From: Callaeas wilsoni
Taxonomy: Eukaryota; Chordata; Aves; Passeriformes; Callaeidae
Assembly: GCA_013398955.1 (NCBI GenBank)
Contig: VWPU01001212.1
Location: 51,054-115,053, forward strand
Reading direction: 5' to 3'
DNA: 64,000 bases
Under the pieces are notes generated by a model. That model was given only the letters and a program-made list of their open reading frames with translations. It did no database searches and was not told the DNA's origin. Made by a program: the position numbers and the translations under genes. Positions 11,247 to 23,613 of this stretch are shown piece after piece (position 1 is the first letter of the stretch; each line of letters begins with the position of its first letter).

Positions 11247-14200
11247 TTTGTTTTCTGTTTCCTTCGCTGCAAGTCTCAGCACACATCCCACCGTGTTAGA
11301 GTGGGATGTCTGGTTTTGAGACACCGTAAAACACACGGATTAAAAGGGAAACCACCACACTGCCTTGCTCCTAATCAAACCCTGCTTTATTGTAGCACCT
11401 TCGTTGCCTCCAGGTAGTGGGAAGCTTGAAATCAGTTCTCCTCTTAATTTGACCTGGTATATCACCAGCTCCTCTCCCCTCTGGCACCAGCAGGGGCTCT
11501 CCCCAGGGTTCTCTGCCTCTGGGCACCACGCCCGGGCTGCTGTGCCACGGTAAATTAGAGCAGATCTAACCCTGTAAACCCCACTAATCCCTCCAGGGCA
11601 GGAAAACACTGTTTAACGGGACAATGCAGCAGAACGCAGAGACTGCGGAGTGCAGACACCGCAGTTTAGCAGGGGTACCCCAGATTCCTAATGCCCAGGT
11701 GTTACCACTGCCAATAGGTTTCAGGGGGGTTCTGAGGACACCCCATGCCCAGCTGAAGGGCACAGATTTGAACCTGAGGTCTCCGGGGCTGCAGCCACAG
11801 CTCAGTCCCTGCTCGTTGTCCACACCTCATCACAACCACCAAGTTCAAAGTGTCTCGAGATGCTGTTCCCACGGGGAAGGTTTCTTTCTTTTTCACTGAT
11901 TTATTGAAAAGAGTAGGGTCTCCTGGCATCCCGCAGGATTTCTAGGGGAGGTATTTAAAAGAAAAACACTTGGATGTGTAGGTTTCCATCAAAATAACGG
12001 CGCCTATAACGACAGGCAAAGCATAAACGCTTAGGCAGACAAAGATAAGCGTTGGTGCTGTGGCTGCCTATTTAAATCAGATCCACACAAACGCCGGTCT
12101 GGACAGGAGAGACCCAAAGTCTTTCTTGTTCATTACGTGAGCCTAAGCAGAAGACCTTTATTTGAAGCTTATTTCTGCTTTCATATGTCACAGCAGCAGT
12201 ATTCTCCAGCAGTGGAGGGCAGCTTTTCTCTAATTTTAGATCTTTCTCTCGGAAGATGGCAGCTGACAACGGAGACAGGCCTCTGAAAAGGATGGATTTG
12301 AAGGCTTGCCTTTTTACTAAAGATGTACAAGCTGTGCAGCGCGGCGGTTCTTGCGAGATCAAACCGAGTGGATTTCAGATTCAAATCCCACCCTACTTTG
12401 AGGTCAGACTCCAGGCAATGTGTCCCAAGCTGCTCACCAACAGAAAGGCAGGCGTCGGTTTTTTTAGCAAAAAAATACAAATTGTGAGAGCTAAGGAAGG
12501 GGAGCAGGAGCAGGGATAAATGATTTACACACAGCAAACCCACTGAGGAAGTCAAACAGATGCTTTATTGTCTCCCAGGGCTCCAGGCTGGATATATCCA
12601 TTTCTAAATAGAGTTTGCTGCACCTCAGTGAATCGTTTCAGGCTACAAATTGTCCTGCAAGGTTCAAGGTAAAGCTTCTCTGTTTCCCTCCTGAACAGCT
12701 CATTGCACCCAAGAAAAGGCAGAGCCAGCCCACAACATGGGCAGAAGTGGGAAAAGCCCCACTAGGTCAGTTGCAATCTCCCTTTTTTGTGTCCACAGTG
12801 TGTCTGATGGGCTTTCAACAGCAAGCTTAGGAGACACCTCAACAACTTGCTTTACAGCATCTGTTTTAGTTATAGAGAGGGCAGAGTTTCCACAAATAGG
12901 GAGTCAAAATGGGCAAGCAGAAGCTACCAGCGGAGTTACTCATGGGGGTGAGTTAATTCCTTTTCGGTGGAGCTCCCTTATCACAGATGTGTCACCCTTT
13001 GTGTCCTCCCTTGGGGCAAGTGATGCATTTTCCCCGGGGCCCTTTTTTTGTCATTAGAAGGCAATGTAAAGTATCTATCTGTGTATCTGCCTAATCTCAT
13101 TCTGGCTGTTGCTGTGATGGCTAGATAACAGCTATGAAAATTAGGGCTTGTCTAGCAAGGCTCAGCTCTCATTCTGAATGACTTCTCATAGGGAGTGACC
13201 AATCTTTAAGGCACGGAGGGCTGCCCTGACAGGCAGCAGCCTGGAGACCAAGCTTCCAACTCCCATATACGTTTGCATTCATTTCTGTGTAATTTTTTTA
13301 AGGAATTTTGGATTGGACTTTGTTCAGGTGCACATTTGTCATATATCAATGTCTCGTGGAGTTGCAAATTTTAAAGGGATGTTGTAAGGCTAAAAATAAT
13401 CTTGGCTGGTTTCCACTTTGCTAATCAGGTGCTGATGGCCACACAAGCTGAGTGGGAAATGCCTGCCTCTGGTTTGCACTCCTTTTGCTTAGGAGATGGA
13501 GACAGGGCAGAGCTCAACATCTCTCAGCAGGGTTCAGAACCATGGACCATAAGCATATTCTTCTTGGAGTGTTGAGCAATTCCTTCCCTAACTTCACAGA
13601 CTGAATTTTAAATATCTAATTTAGCTTTCAGCTGCATGTTATTAGCCTTTTTTTCCCCTTTCAGTTTGAATTGTAAAAGAGGAAAAAAAATAGAGAGAAA
13701 AACCTAGGCTTCCCTCGGTAGCCAGGCCCCCAGTTTGTTTTCCTTTTCAGTCTGATGCACAAGGATCCAGTAAAGATTTGCAAATGCTGCTGGAGAGTGT
13801 TCATTTACATCAGAACATGCTGTTTGCAACTGATTTTTAAAGACCCGCTCTCCTCCTCTATTAATTTTATGCTGTGAAATAAAATCGTACAAAAATAATA
13901 CATACAATGATTTTGACAGCAAACTAAATAGGGCGCTCTGTAGGAGATGCCATCACTGATTTTGCCCATTTTGTTTAGCTGAGAAGGAGCAGGAGAATGC
14001 TTGCTTTAAGAAAAATCACTCTCCAAAGAACAGCAGCTGGGGAAGTGGAGGCTGGTAAGCAGTTGCTGCCTGAAGATTCCTAAGCCTGGGAGCACTTACT
14101 ACAGGCAGGTTTCTCTTTGGAGGGTACGGAGCTATGGGTATTACTCTGCCACCCACAGGGGAAGAGTCTCTCTTATCCTCTGAAGAGGAACTTTTCCAGT

Positions 14201-15539
14201 GGCTCACCGTCCCCTGCTAGAAAAAAAGCACATATCTATCTTCATCTTGCTCCTCTCCTTAAACTGAGAGTGCCTTGCAGTGCCAGCCTGTCTGTAGAAT
14301 AACTTGGGGAATGTGCCTACAGACACATCTTGGCGAAGGGGGGAAAGGGAGGAGTGCAGAGCAACCAATCATGGCAAAGACTTGTTTTCTACAGGGAGTA
14401 AAACGAAGCAGAGACCTTCATGTGAAAAAAATAACAAATGAAAAAGCAAAATTAAGAAAAAAGCACAACCCATAGAAATAGCATCATAGAAATCTTACAC
14501 TTGTCTATGCACTTGGGTCTCCTGTGATGAGGCCATATGTGGAAGAGAGACTGTTAATAGTGTTCAGATAAACACGACACTCCCTTCCTCTGCTACTGCT
14601 GGGAGAAACACACCAAGGTGGTGGAGAAGGCAGCTTTTCCAAGAGCTGGAGCACATCCCTTTTCAGCCCTGACGAGGATGCCTGGGTGACCTGTACACTC
14701 ATCTCCCCCCTCCCCATCTGACTTATTGCGAGGTGCTCTCGGCGGTGCCATTTCCCTCCCCCGATCCCAGGGGGGCCGTATCCTGCTCAGAGCCCCTGGG
14801 ACGGCTCCAAGCAGGCATTCCTGCCCATCCTACAGCTGCTGCTTGGGATCCTTCCATCTCCATCAGCGCCACTGCCACCGGCTGGGGACCGGCACTGCTC
14901 TGCAGTCTCCTTAGCACCAAGCACACTACTGGCGCGCACAAATCATTCTCACGATAATTAGCAGCAATTAGTGACTTAATGGAGAGTCTTTGGGGATTCC
15001 TCAGCGTGCTTCATGAGCGTGGGTTTTTTTAGGACGGTGGAAGTTGAGAAAGCCCTGAGGAATGCTGGTGGCATCTGGGTGTCCCTCATCTCCGTGCCTG
15101 CCCGGATGGGTTTGTTTGTGTGCGCCCCTCCCAGACATCACCTGGCTGGGGGAATTCCACCCGCCTGCGGTGGCATCCCCGGCAGCAGTCCCAGTGCATC
15201 TCTGCTTGCTCGCCCCCCAGCCCTCCCTCGGCCGTGAAAGCCATGCACAAACAAAGGCGTGTGCACAGGGGTAAACTCCGAAAGAAGGGGAGCTAGCTCA
15301 GCTTGCGCAAAAAGTAGGGAAACGCAGTGGGAACAAGTTTAAAATTAGATTAATTTCCTTTGCTCCAGTAGGTCCTCGGCTGTGCCAAGGCTGGGGCTGC
15401 CGGGCAGTCACATAGGGTTTGTTTGTTGAGGGCACAAGGCATGAACTCCTCCGCCAAAAAAACCCCTCTCACCTAATTAAACTTCTCATTCTGAAAACAA
15501 ATAGGGGTTCTCAGAGGAGACAACGCAGTCTCCCTGAGG

Positions 15540-16480
15540 TTGTTACTGTTGGGCAGATTTTTGCAAGTCATTAGCAACCTCGGGAAAATGTTCATCAAAT
15601 GGCTGGAAATGCAGCTTTCCAGTTTTCCACTAAACTGAGCATAGTAAGCCTCTGTGGCATAAGCATCTTCATAATGATGTTTTCGAGTTAACAGGAGGGG
15701 CCTGGGGTGTTTTAATTGCCTTAGTTTCTAAATAAATGTAAAGAGATTTGTACACGTCCTGGATGCAAACGACCTCTTGCAGAAAGGCTGCCTGACTTTC
15801 CTTGTGGCTTTTTGCCTCTGAAAGAGGGAGAAAATCCCATTGAGACTGGGCTTTGAGTGTGGTACTAGCATGTGCCCAAGACTATAATTAATGCAGACAT
15901 TTACCACTTCTCGTTTTGAGATATAACCAGCACCTCTATATCTGTGAACCCTTCTCAGCTGCTAACACAGGTCGTTAAATACTCTTTCGTCTAGCTGATT
16001 TTTTTCAAGATTTTTGTGCCATTTCACTGGCAAACTACAAGTGACATGAAGATGCATCAATAGAAATAGGACAATTACAATAGATAGATAGTCAGTCAGT
16101 CCTTAGGTCAGTATGCAAATTGCTATTTTTAGAAATCACACATTTTTGCCCTGCATGTGGGCTCTCATCTTTCTGTAATTATATGCATTCTGCAATATAA
16201 TATGGTCTGCTTCTGTATGACAAGTTATTTTGTAACACGGCAGCAGTTTCAATTGCACAAATCGATCCAGGCATTGGAAATTTAAAACAGAATTTTTACC
16301 TTTATTGCCTAGTTTAGTTTCTACCTGTTCTCTGCAGGTGTACAGGGAACATTAGTCTCGTCCAAATTCCAGATCACTATTTGCTTGGGGTAATTTTAAT
16401 TGAGCTGTCTGAAGGTGAAACTCACCCCAATGAATAATAATACCTGCTCTCCTAGAAGAATGACAGAGATGAAAATAGAA
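15540..16480. other. AT-rich, motif-dense block, weak candidate regulatory DNA
   Basis: This stretch has no long open frame and many homeodomain-like TAATTA/ATTAAT cores, for example ATAATTAATGCAG near 15886, AATTGCC near 15714 and AATTAATTCAG near 16480. It also has a GATA/GTCA run at 16081-16101. The composition resembles conserved non-coding DNA of gene deserts, but nothing in the sequence proves function. Confidence 0.2.
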
Positions 16481-16550
16481 TTAATTCAGAGATCCATTCC
16501 TATGGTCTAGCCACTGGGCACACATCCTCCAAATTAGATCGGACAGAATG

Positions 16551-16718
16551 GGAACTCCTTTGAAATTACCAGGCAGCCAATTCAAAATAAAGACAAAGGA
16601 ATGCCTTTCCATAACGTACATAATTGAACTGGGGAACTCACTGCCACCAGTTGATGTGGAGGCCCCCAGTATAAACAGGTTCCAACAGGGTTTAACCAGA
16701 GTTGGGAAGTTGGACTAA
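16551..16718 (+). mobile_element. Ancient LINE (CR1/L3-like) ORF2 C-terminal relic
   Basis: Reading the plus strand in frame from 16551, the translation stays open for about 55 codons to a TAA at 16716-16718. It contains LKLPGSQFK followed, about 20 residues on, by LGNSLPPVDVEAPSINRFQQGL. This matches the extreme C-terminal pattern of CR1/L3-type LINE ORF2 proteins, where a W/L-N-x-LP motif is followed by V-V-E-A-x-S-I/L-N-x-F-K. The equivalent end of the 45-kb CR1 copy reads [20 protein letters not shown], which helps confirm the register. This copy looks more diverged than the window's CR1 copies and is probably older. The 3' UTR beyond 16718 is not recognisable. Family assignment is by recalled pattern, not by alignment. 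Confidence 0.7.
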
Positions 16719-19700
16719 CCCCTGCTGCAGTCCCCAGAGGTTTGGCTTCGAGCTCCAGCTCAGACAGGCCTTCAAGTCTCCCATTCGCAGGTAATGAGAC
16801 GCTGAGAAGGTGGCCATGAGATGGGTCATCTCCTCACCATGTTCCTCTTGCTCCTTCCCGCCCCATCCGCCATTGGCTGCTTTCAGGAATGCACTGTCGG
16901 GTTGATCCAGAAGCTTTGGTCCGACCCTGTGCACCGCTCTGGGTTTCTGTGTTTCGGTACGGGGCAGGTCAGGCCGTGTGGTCCCCGGGCACAGCTGATC
17001 ACGTTCGTAAACAGCCAATCCAGAGAGGATGTTTGCACCCCTGCTCCAGAGACAGGACTCTTCCAACACATCTCTCCTTTTCTAAGTACTGAGGTTTGCA
17101 GAGAAAATACCATATTTTACTGGAAGGTCCACAGGCAAACCAGAGCATTCAACCCAGAGCTGGCTTTGCAGTGCCTTAGTGACCCTCCAGAGGAATTCAA
17201 GGCAGACTGCATTCTTTGTGTGTGTGCTTGTTATCTTATCTTTGAAGTCCTTTGGGAGGCCTCCATCTGCCTTCAACTGACCTGAACAACGCAGTCTGAC
17301 TGCAAATCTTTGTTTAAGGAAGGAATTGTGTGATTTTTTTCGCTTACATATAACAGGTAGATATAAAGAGCCTGCCAAGTTCTGGCTTCACAGCGCATAA
17401 TGTTTTCATTAGCATCACTACCAGAGGTGCCAGGTCAGAGTTCAGCCCTCCATCTTCATTTGGGCCAGCACAGTGCTCTCAGACCTCTTCTTTCCCTAAT
17501 CCACCTACTCCAGGGCTCAGGAGAGAGCTATTTTCCAGCTCTTCCAGAGAAAGCCAGGGGTGTGGGGTTCCCCCAGTTCCTCCTTTCAGGACACAATTTC
17601 CCACATGCAGTCATTCCCCCTGTTCACTTTACAGCACTGAGCTTGCTACCAAGGACTGGGAATGTTCCTGTGGCTCACCAAGGGGCAAGCCATAGATGAA
17701 CACTTGCAGAGGTGGAGATGACAAGACTACTACAAAATATTAGTGCTGTGGTACAGGAGACTGACTGCCTGGGCCCCACGCGGTGGCTGCCTGCACGGCA
17801 ATGTATCATTCACACGTTTTCCCTATTCATGCAATTCCATAAATGCTCATAGGTATGAGTTTTCCATAAACACTGTGGACAGACTCTGCTAAGGGATTAA
17901 GATATCTGTTTTCTGTATAGATACCTACATCCGAAGGGTGTCAGTGGGAGTGTGCTGACTTTGCCTGTTTTCACCTAGGAGACTGATTTCAGTTTCTGCT
18001 CAGACTCCTTCCTGCTCTCTGGCTGTGTGAAGGAGGCATGAATTGCAGCGGTTCTCCATGAACAATGGGTAAAATTCACCCTTCCTCCAGAAGTTGTGGC
18101 CCAATTTACACAGGAGGGTGGTAGGAGCAGCACATCTGTAGAGAGGGCTGTTGTACTGCTGTGCCATGAGAAATCTTTCCATGCTAGCCCGAGAGTCAAA
18201 ATGGAAAACAATGGTCCAGGAGACAGATCAGGAGGGCACACGAGTCTGAGGTGAGTAAAGAACCCATAGGAATGTAAAATGAGTGAGCTTTCATCCTCTT
18301 TACTATCTGTCTTGGTAGCAGGGCTTCTGGACAAGATTTTTTTTTTGGAGATTTTCATGAGGAATAGTGGCACCAACTGACACAAGGCTAATTCCCATCC
18401 TCTTGGTTCTTTCTATGCCCGTGGAAGGCAAGGAAAAATTTCCAAATACTTGCATGCGGTTTGGATCAGACCCTGCAGTGCCAGCTAATAAACTCTCCCA
18501 TGGCTCAGCTCTTTACCTGAGCTAGTGCAAATTCTCACCCTGCAAAAGGGAAGCACTTCTAACTTAGTACAAGGTAATCTAGTTTAACTCAGAGTTTTTA
18601 AAATATGAGTGTCCCTTGCGACGTAACTTGACCCATTCACCTGGCTTCAGGTTTGTTAATAATTGAGAAATACTTAGTGGCTATAATTGATACATAATTT
18701 TTTAATAATTGAGAAATACTTAGTGGTACCTATTGTGGAAGTACAAATGACTGATGCCAGCAGGAACATTTCCTATAATGGACTGGAATTTACCTACGGA
18801 TCCTTTACTTACAGAGGAAGTATTATATGAGTAGAGTTAATCTTAAGTGTGTGTCCTAAGTGTGGTGGACTTAGATCTCTCCTTCTCCTGAACCCTCCTA
18901 CTACCCTCAGGCAGCAGCTATATCCCCCTGACCAGTGGTCATATTCACCAGTGGGGATGAAGCTTTGGAAAAGTGACCTTCAGAGGTGCCACAGGAGGTT
19001 TTTCAGTTGGAGAATCCTTCTCCATGGTCCTGCTCCCTTGGCTGCAGCACAATTACTGCAGCAGTTGGTGTGTGCTTGGAGGGACCTACAGCTGAATGTT
19101 AAATTCATTTATTTCTCTGATTGGACTCTGCCTATCTATTTACCAAGCATAACTGTGTGCCTCTCCAGCCTCACATGGGTACTCCCTTGTTTTCTTTTCC
19201 CATTGCCAAGAAATAGTAAAATGTTTTGCAACAGCTGGCTGGGAGCACCCACGTCCCAGGGCAGCTGGAAAACAGAGGATATAGAGACGCTCCTAGTAAA
19301 AGGCAAGAGCAATAGATCACATTCCCCTTGGGCTAGGTGGGAGTTCAGCCTTAATCTCCCACATCCTGTGTGGATGTCCCAGCCACCTCTTGCTTTGCTT
19401 GTTGGCATGTAATTTTAAAAAAAAAAAAAGTTTGCTAGAAATACAGGCCACATTTTCACACAGTGTCATATCAGTTGTCCTTGGATTCCCGCTTTAGGCA
19501 GGAGGGGCATAGGTTAGTAATTCTTACAGTATTAACACTTTTTGTTCCAAAATGCTTCACTTTTTAAGAAGGCCTGTGTGGTTTTTGTTTATCCTGTAAA
19601 TTGTACTCAGTCAAACAGGCACTTTGTAGCAGCAAATGTAACCACAGTGAATTAGGAGAAGCAGCAGAGAGGAAGCACGTGTCTCATTGGAGATGCAGAG

Positions 19701-22700
19701 GGAATTTAAGTAAATAAAATGGATAACTTGTGCTGGAGTCAGGACATGACATAGGCCTGAAGTCAGTCTGGTACTCGCAGGCAACCTGCTGAACTGAAGT
19801 GGGACATTTAATGCCACAATTTGTTTTAATAATGTCATAAACTATCCGAACTAGTGGTCAGGATTTAGGAGTGTGTCGATACTGAAAAAAAATCTGTTAA
19901 TTGATTATGGAGTTTTTCAAACTTTCTGGACTGCCAGCTCTGTTGTTGACTCAGTCTATCTGCAGAGAGAGGCTGTTTGCAGAATGAGTGGCTTTTACAA
20001 ACCTTCTTCCTTGTTAACACATTTTTTATCCGGCGAAGGCTGTAAAAATGCCAGGTGAGTTCAGTCACCAGCTGCACCCCGTGAATGGCAAATTCTCCAG
20101 AACTGCCCCATGGAGGAGTCCTAGGAAACAGTTTGCAAGGCCTACATATGCTAAACTGTGTTCAAAAGAACCAGTGCCAAAATACGAGAAAAAAAACACA
20201 CTCAGCCTTGTAGCCAAGATGAAGGCTGAGTCCGACTAGGGATTTTCTCACCATTTTTCTTCCAGTGGACTTGCCTGTCTTTGGCTATTGAATGATGTCT
20301 TCCACAAACATGACGTTTTACCTCCAGCCTTCCCACAGTCACCCCAACTCAAGGTCACCAGCACCCACCTCTTCCCCCTGCAGCCAGGTCTTTTGGAAAA
20401 ACGCCCTCTGAAGCCATTGATTTGGCCTCATTCTTTGCCTGAACTTCATCCAAGAACAGCACGAGGTGGTGCAGCTGGGGGTGATGTTTGGACAACCTCA
20501 TTCATGAAATGTGAATACTTGTAGGTGATTGCACAGATAATATGGTCTCATGAGGGAACCGCTTGATATGTCAGTGTTAATACCTGCATCCCTTCATTCC
20601 CCCACTGTTTATATGCACAGGACATATTTTGCTTATAGAATACAGAGCAGGGTTGTAATGGAGATGTCTTCAAGCTACATTTATTTGATCTATTTGTTTT
20701 TACATTATTTTTATGCTACTAGCGAATGGGCTGTTTGGGAATCAAAATGCGAAGGCTGAGGTATGAGCAGGATCGCTCATCTCCATCCCTCATCATCCAT
20801 GATAAAGAAATCAGGCTGGTATTGATTGTGGCAGAGAGGCAAGCAGAGTACACGAAGTATGCAAGTCCATGCCAGTCATTTAACACCTTGGGAAAGGTGA
20901 TATTTTTGCCCTAACTTCTGGCAGTTTAGAGCTGGGCTGTGTGCTGGGGGACAGCGTCACGACTTTTGGGAAGACACAGCAGGAAATACCTTCTGGTAAA
21001 CACCATTAACAAGCAGCTTCAGCAAATATTGCTGATTGTGCATCACTCAAGGTTGAAGAATGGCAAGGGAAAGATGTGTTTTGTTAACCAGCACACCGCG
21101 GGCATTCAGACCTCTGGGAAGAGGGATCCCGGCAGGGCTGATCCCAGGGCTGTCAGTTCCTGCACTGTCGGTGTCTCCCTGTGTCCCAAGGGCATTTCCC
21201 CCTGCTCCCAGTGACCTCGGCAGGTTTGCTGGCAGTGGCCTCAGCAATCACAGCCCCAGGGAGAGGCTGGCCCAGTGCAGGGGCAGGTTAACACCCCAGG
21301 GCTGCCACGATGCACATCCCAGGGCTGACTTCTGTCCTGGAGAATCCCACTCCAGGGTGAGTGCTGGTGGTCAGTTGGCTTCAACAAACCCTCCAAAAAC
21401 CTTGATTTCAACCAAGACAAATGTGTACCCTGCTGCTTGCATGCTTTTGGCCAAATTGCCATCAGGCCTGTCTCCCCCGTGGAGACTGTGGCCATGTGTC
21501 TGAGATCCTGGAACCCAAACACCTCTCCCTCTTTCAGTTACAGCTGCTGCTTCCTACAGTTTCTCATCTTTTTGTCTTTTGTCCTCCTGGACGAGGTCAG
21601 CCAGACGTGATTCTCTTTCTGCTGAAGCTGAAGACCCATTAGCCCCGTTGTGCAGAGCTTGAGGGATTTGCATTTATCACCACCCCATGTGTTTAGACCT
21701 TGCTGAAAGTGCTCCTTATCTCTCTCCCCCATTGAGCAAGGGATGTAATAACTTCCAAGCCCTTACCAATACCCAGGATATGAATGCTGCCACCTCCAAA
21801 CAGCCTGTGACACTGCATCCATCACCCTGTGTCCGTCACATCTCAGCCTCGTGGGAGCTCTGCTCGGACCAGCCTCAGGCAGATACACATGGATTATGTA
21901 TCTTGGCTTCGAAGCAGAACATTTCATTGCTTTCTCAATGATTATAGAACACATTCTTAGGTCTGAGTGTTTTGTATCTTTCTCTCTTGCTGGGAAGTGT
22001 GAAAAACAAGGCCTGAGAGTTTAAGAGCAAAGATTTTTTTTTTTATGCATGCAGGTTTGAGGTCAACATGTGAAAAACCTACCATCAGCTCCTAAAATAA
22101 GATTTAAAGGTGTCATCAGTCTGTGACATACAACTACCCAAGGAACAAGCTTATTTACACAAGAAAAGGTGCATGCCAATTGATTTGTGCATGTACAAAT
22201 GAGAGTGCCCATGTGTAGACAGACCAGGGGATACCAAACAGACCAGAAATGGAAAGCTGAAATATAAAAGGACAACAACATTTAAAAAATGCAAGTGTTT
22301 GTTGTTATGATGCATTTATAACAGGCATTTCATAAGCCTATACCCTTCCTGGGCTACTGTAAAAACAAAGTGAGGAATGCAGGGAGGAGTAACACCTTGT
22401 ATCAGACCAGCTGATAAGAGCCTGAGAAAACAGATATATTGGGACACACAAACCCTTGCTCAGGCCAGAGGAGAGGTTTCTGTTCAGATCTGACAGGAAG
22501 TCCATGTACTTGTTAAGCTTGTCTGGTTCTCGTGCCTTTGGAGGTTACAGTTGCTGTCAGGCCATGGGATTCAGCTGTCAGGAACAGCTGGGAGCTGGCA
22601 AGGGACCCCACACCTGCAGGGATGCCTGGATGCTGTGCCCCCCTCCCCTCCTGTGCTGCACAGTCCTGCAGGCAGCAGCTCCCTGCCAAGGGCCTCTCTG

Positions 22701-23014
22701 ATACCCAGTCTGAAATCAGGACTACCTGGAACAACTCGTTCTTGCAAAATGTGCATTTGTGTGGTCAGACATGCTCTGCAGGGATATAGACAGGACATCA
22801 ATGGTCTCAAACAGACTCCTCAGTTCCTGGTTTCCTCACCTACGCTCTGGAGCTGTCCAGTTTTCCCAGTATGCCCCATTTACCAGGATGGAAGTTGTCA
22901 AGAGGGGTTGGGAGCCTTGAGAGTCTCACATAGTTGGTAGCACTTCCCATTCCTGGACCAAGGCCAGTCTGCTAAGAAAGGTGCATTTGGAGGATCCTGA
23001 ACTGGAAGACAGGA
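16719..23014. other. Unique non-coding sequence, no gene seen
   Basis: I see no supported gene. The plus-strand frames at 16821-17285 (154 codons) and 18849-19412 (187 codons) have no recognisable domains and no convincing splice-site context. Small features are a 25-bp duplication near 18.7 kb, an A13 run at 19417-19429 and a T11 run at 22034-22044. Confidence 0.55.
18656..18726. repeat. 25-bp perfect direct duplication, period 46
   Basis: TTAATAATTGAGAAATACTT plus AGTGG occurs at 18656-18680 and again at 18702-18726. The 21 bp between the copies are AT-rich and not part of the repeat. This looks like a local duplication followed by decay of the intervening part. Confidence 0.85.
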
Positions 23015-23613
23015 CAGAATAGAATAGAATCATTTAGGTTGAAAAAGACCTCTAAGATCTTTGAGTCCAACTATTAACCCAACACTGCCAAGTCCACCCC
23101 TAAACCATGTTCCTCAATGCCACTTCCACAGGCCTTTTAAATTCCCCCAGGGATGGTGACTCCACCTGGAGGACCCTGGGCAGCCTGTTATAATGCTTGA
23201 AAACTCTTTCCATGAAAAGATTTTCCTAATATCCAATCTGAACTTCCCCTGGAGCAACCTGAGGTCATTTCCTCTTGTCCTCTCCGTTGTTACTTGGGAG
23301 AAAAGACAGATACACACCTGGCTGCACCCTCCTTTCAAGGAGTTGTAGAGAGCAATAAGGTCTCCCCTGAGCCTCCTTTCCTCCAGGTTAAACAACCTCA
23401 GCTCTCTCAGCCAATTCTTGTAGGACTTGTGCTCCAGACCCTTCCCCAATTCCGTTGTCCTTCTCTGGACATGCTCCAGCCCCTGAATGTCTTCCCTGTC
23501 ATGAGGGGCCCAAAACTGAACCCAGAATTCAAGGTGTGGCCAAGCACAGAAGAACAATCCATTCTCTAGTCCCGCTGGCCACACTATTGCAGATACAAGT
23601 CAGGATGCTTATC
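23015..23613 (-). mobile_element. CR1 LINE, 5'-truncated, ORF2 C-terminus and 3' end
   Basis: This is a chicken-repeat-1 type non-LTR retrotransposon. On the minus strand an open frame (23584 down to 23114, 156 codons) encodes the C-terminal part of the ORF2 reverse-transcriptase protein. It includes [49 protein letters not shown] and GKFRLDIRK, which are hallmark CR1 segments. The element ends on the minus strand with the usual AACCTAAATGATTCTATTCT-type tail (23015-23040 on the plus strand). Its 5' end is truncated near 23613, where recognisable CR1 sequence stops, as is normal for CR1 insertions. A full ORF2 is several times longer, so this copy cannot move. The frame near the end has shifted or been lost (the LKGLWKWH region). 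CR1 identity is secure; the subfamily is not determined. Confidence 0.92.

Larger units (their letters stand above)
7213..16550. other. Unique non-coding sequence, no gene seen
   Basis: No coding exon, RNA gene or clear transposon is recognised. Notable local textures are an AT-rich stretch at about 8040-8240, a polypurine tract at 11203-11246, GC-richer patches at about 14730-14940 and 15080-15240, and an AT-rich, motif-dense block from about 15540 to 16480. All open frames are below 150 codons and overlap each other on both strands, as expected by chance. Confidence 0.55.

Noticed and set aside
16821..17285. 154-codon plus-strand frame beginning with a hydrophobic stretch resembling a signal peptide
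   Set aside because: The Leu-rich start comes from CTC/CTT-rich DNA. No cysteine pattern or family match is recognisable, and there is no splice or promoter context.
18849..19412. 187-codon plus-strand open frame
   Set aside because: Composition reflects local DNA, no recognisable domain, and no supporting start or splice signals.
23114..23584. 156-codon minus-strand frame as a host gene
   Set aside because: It is the C-terminal part of CR1 ORF2 inside a truncated LINE copy.
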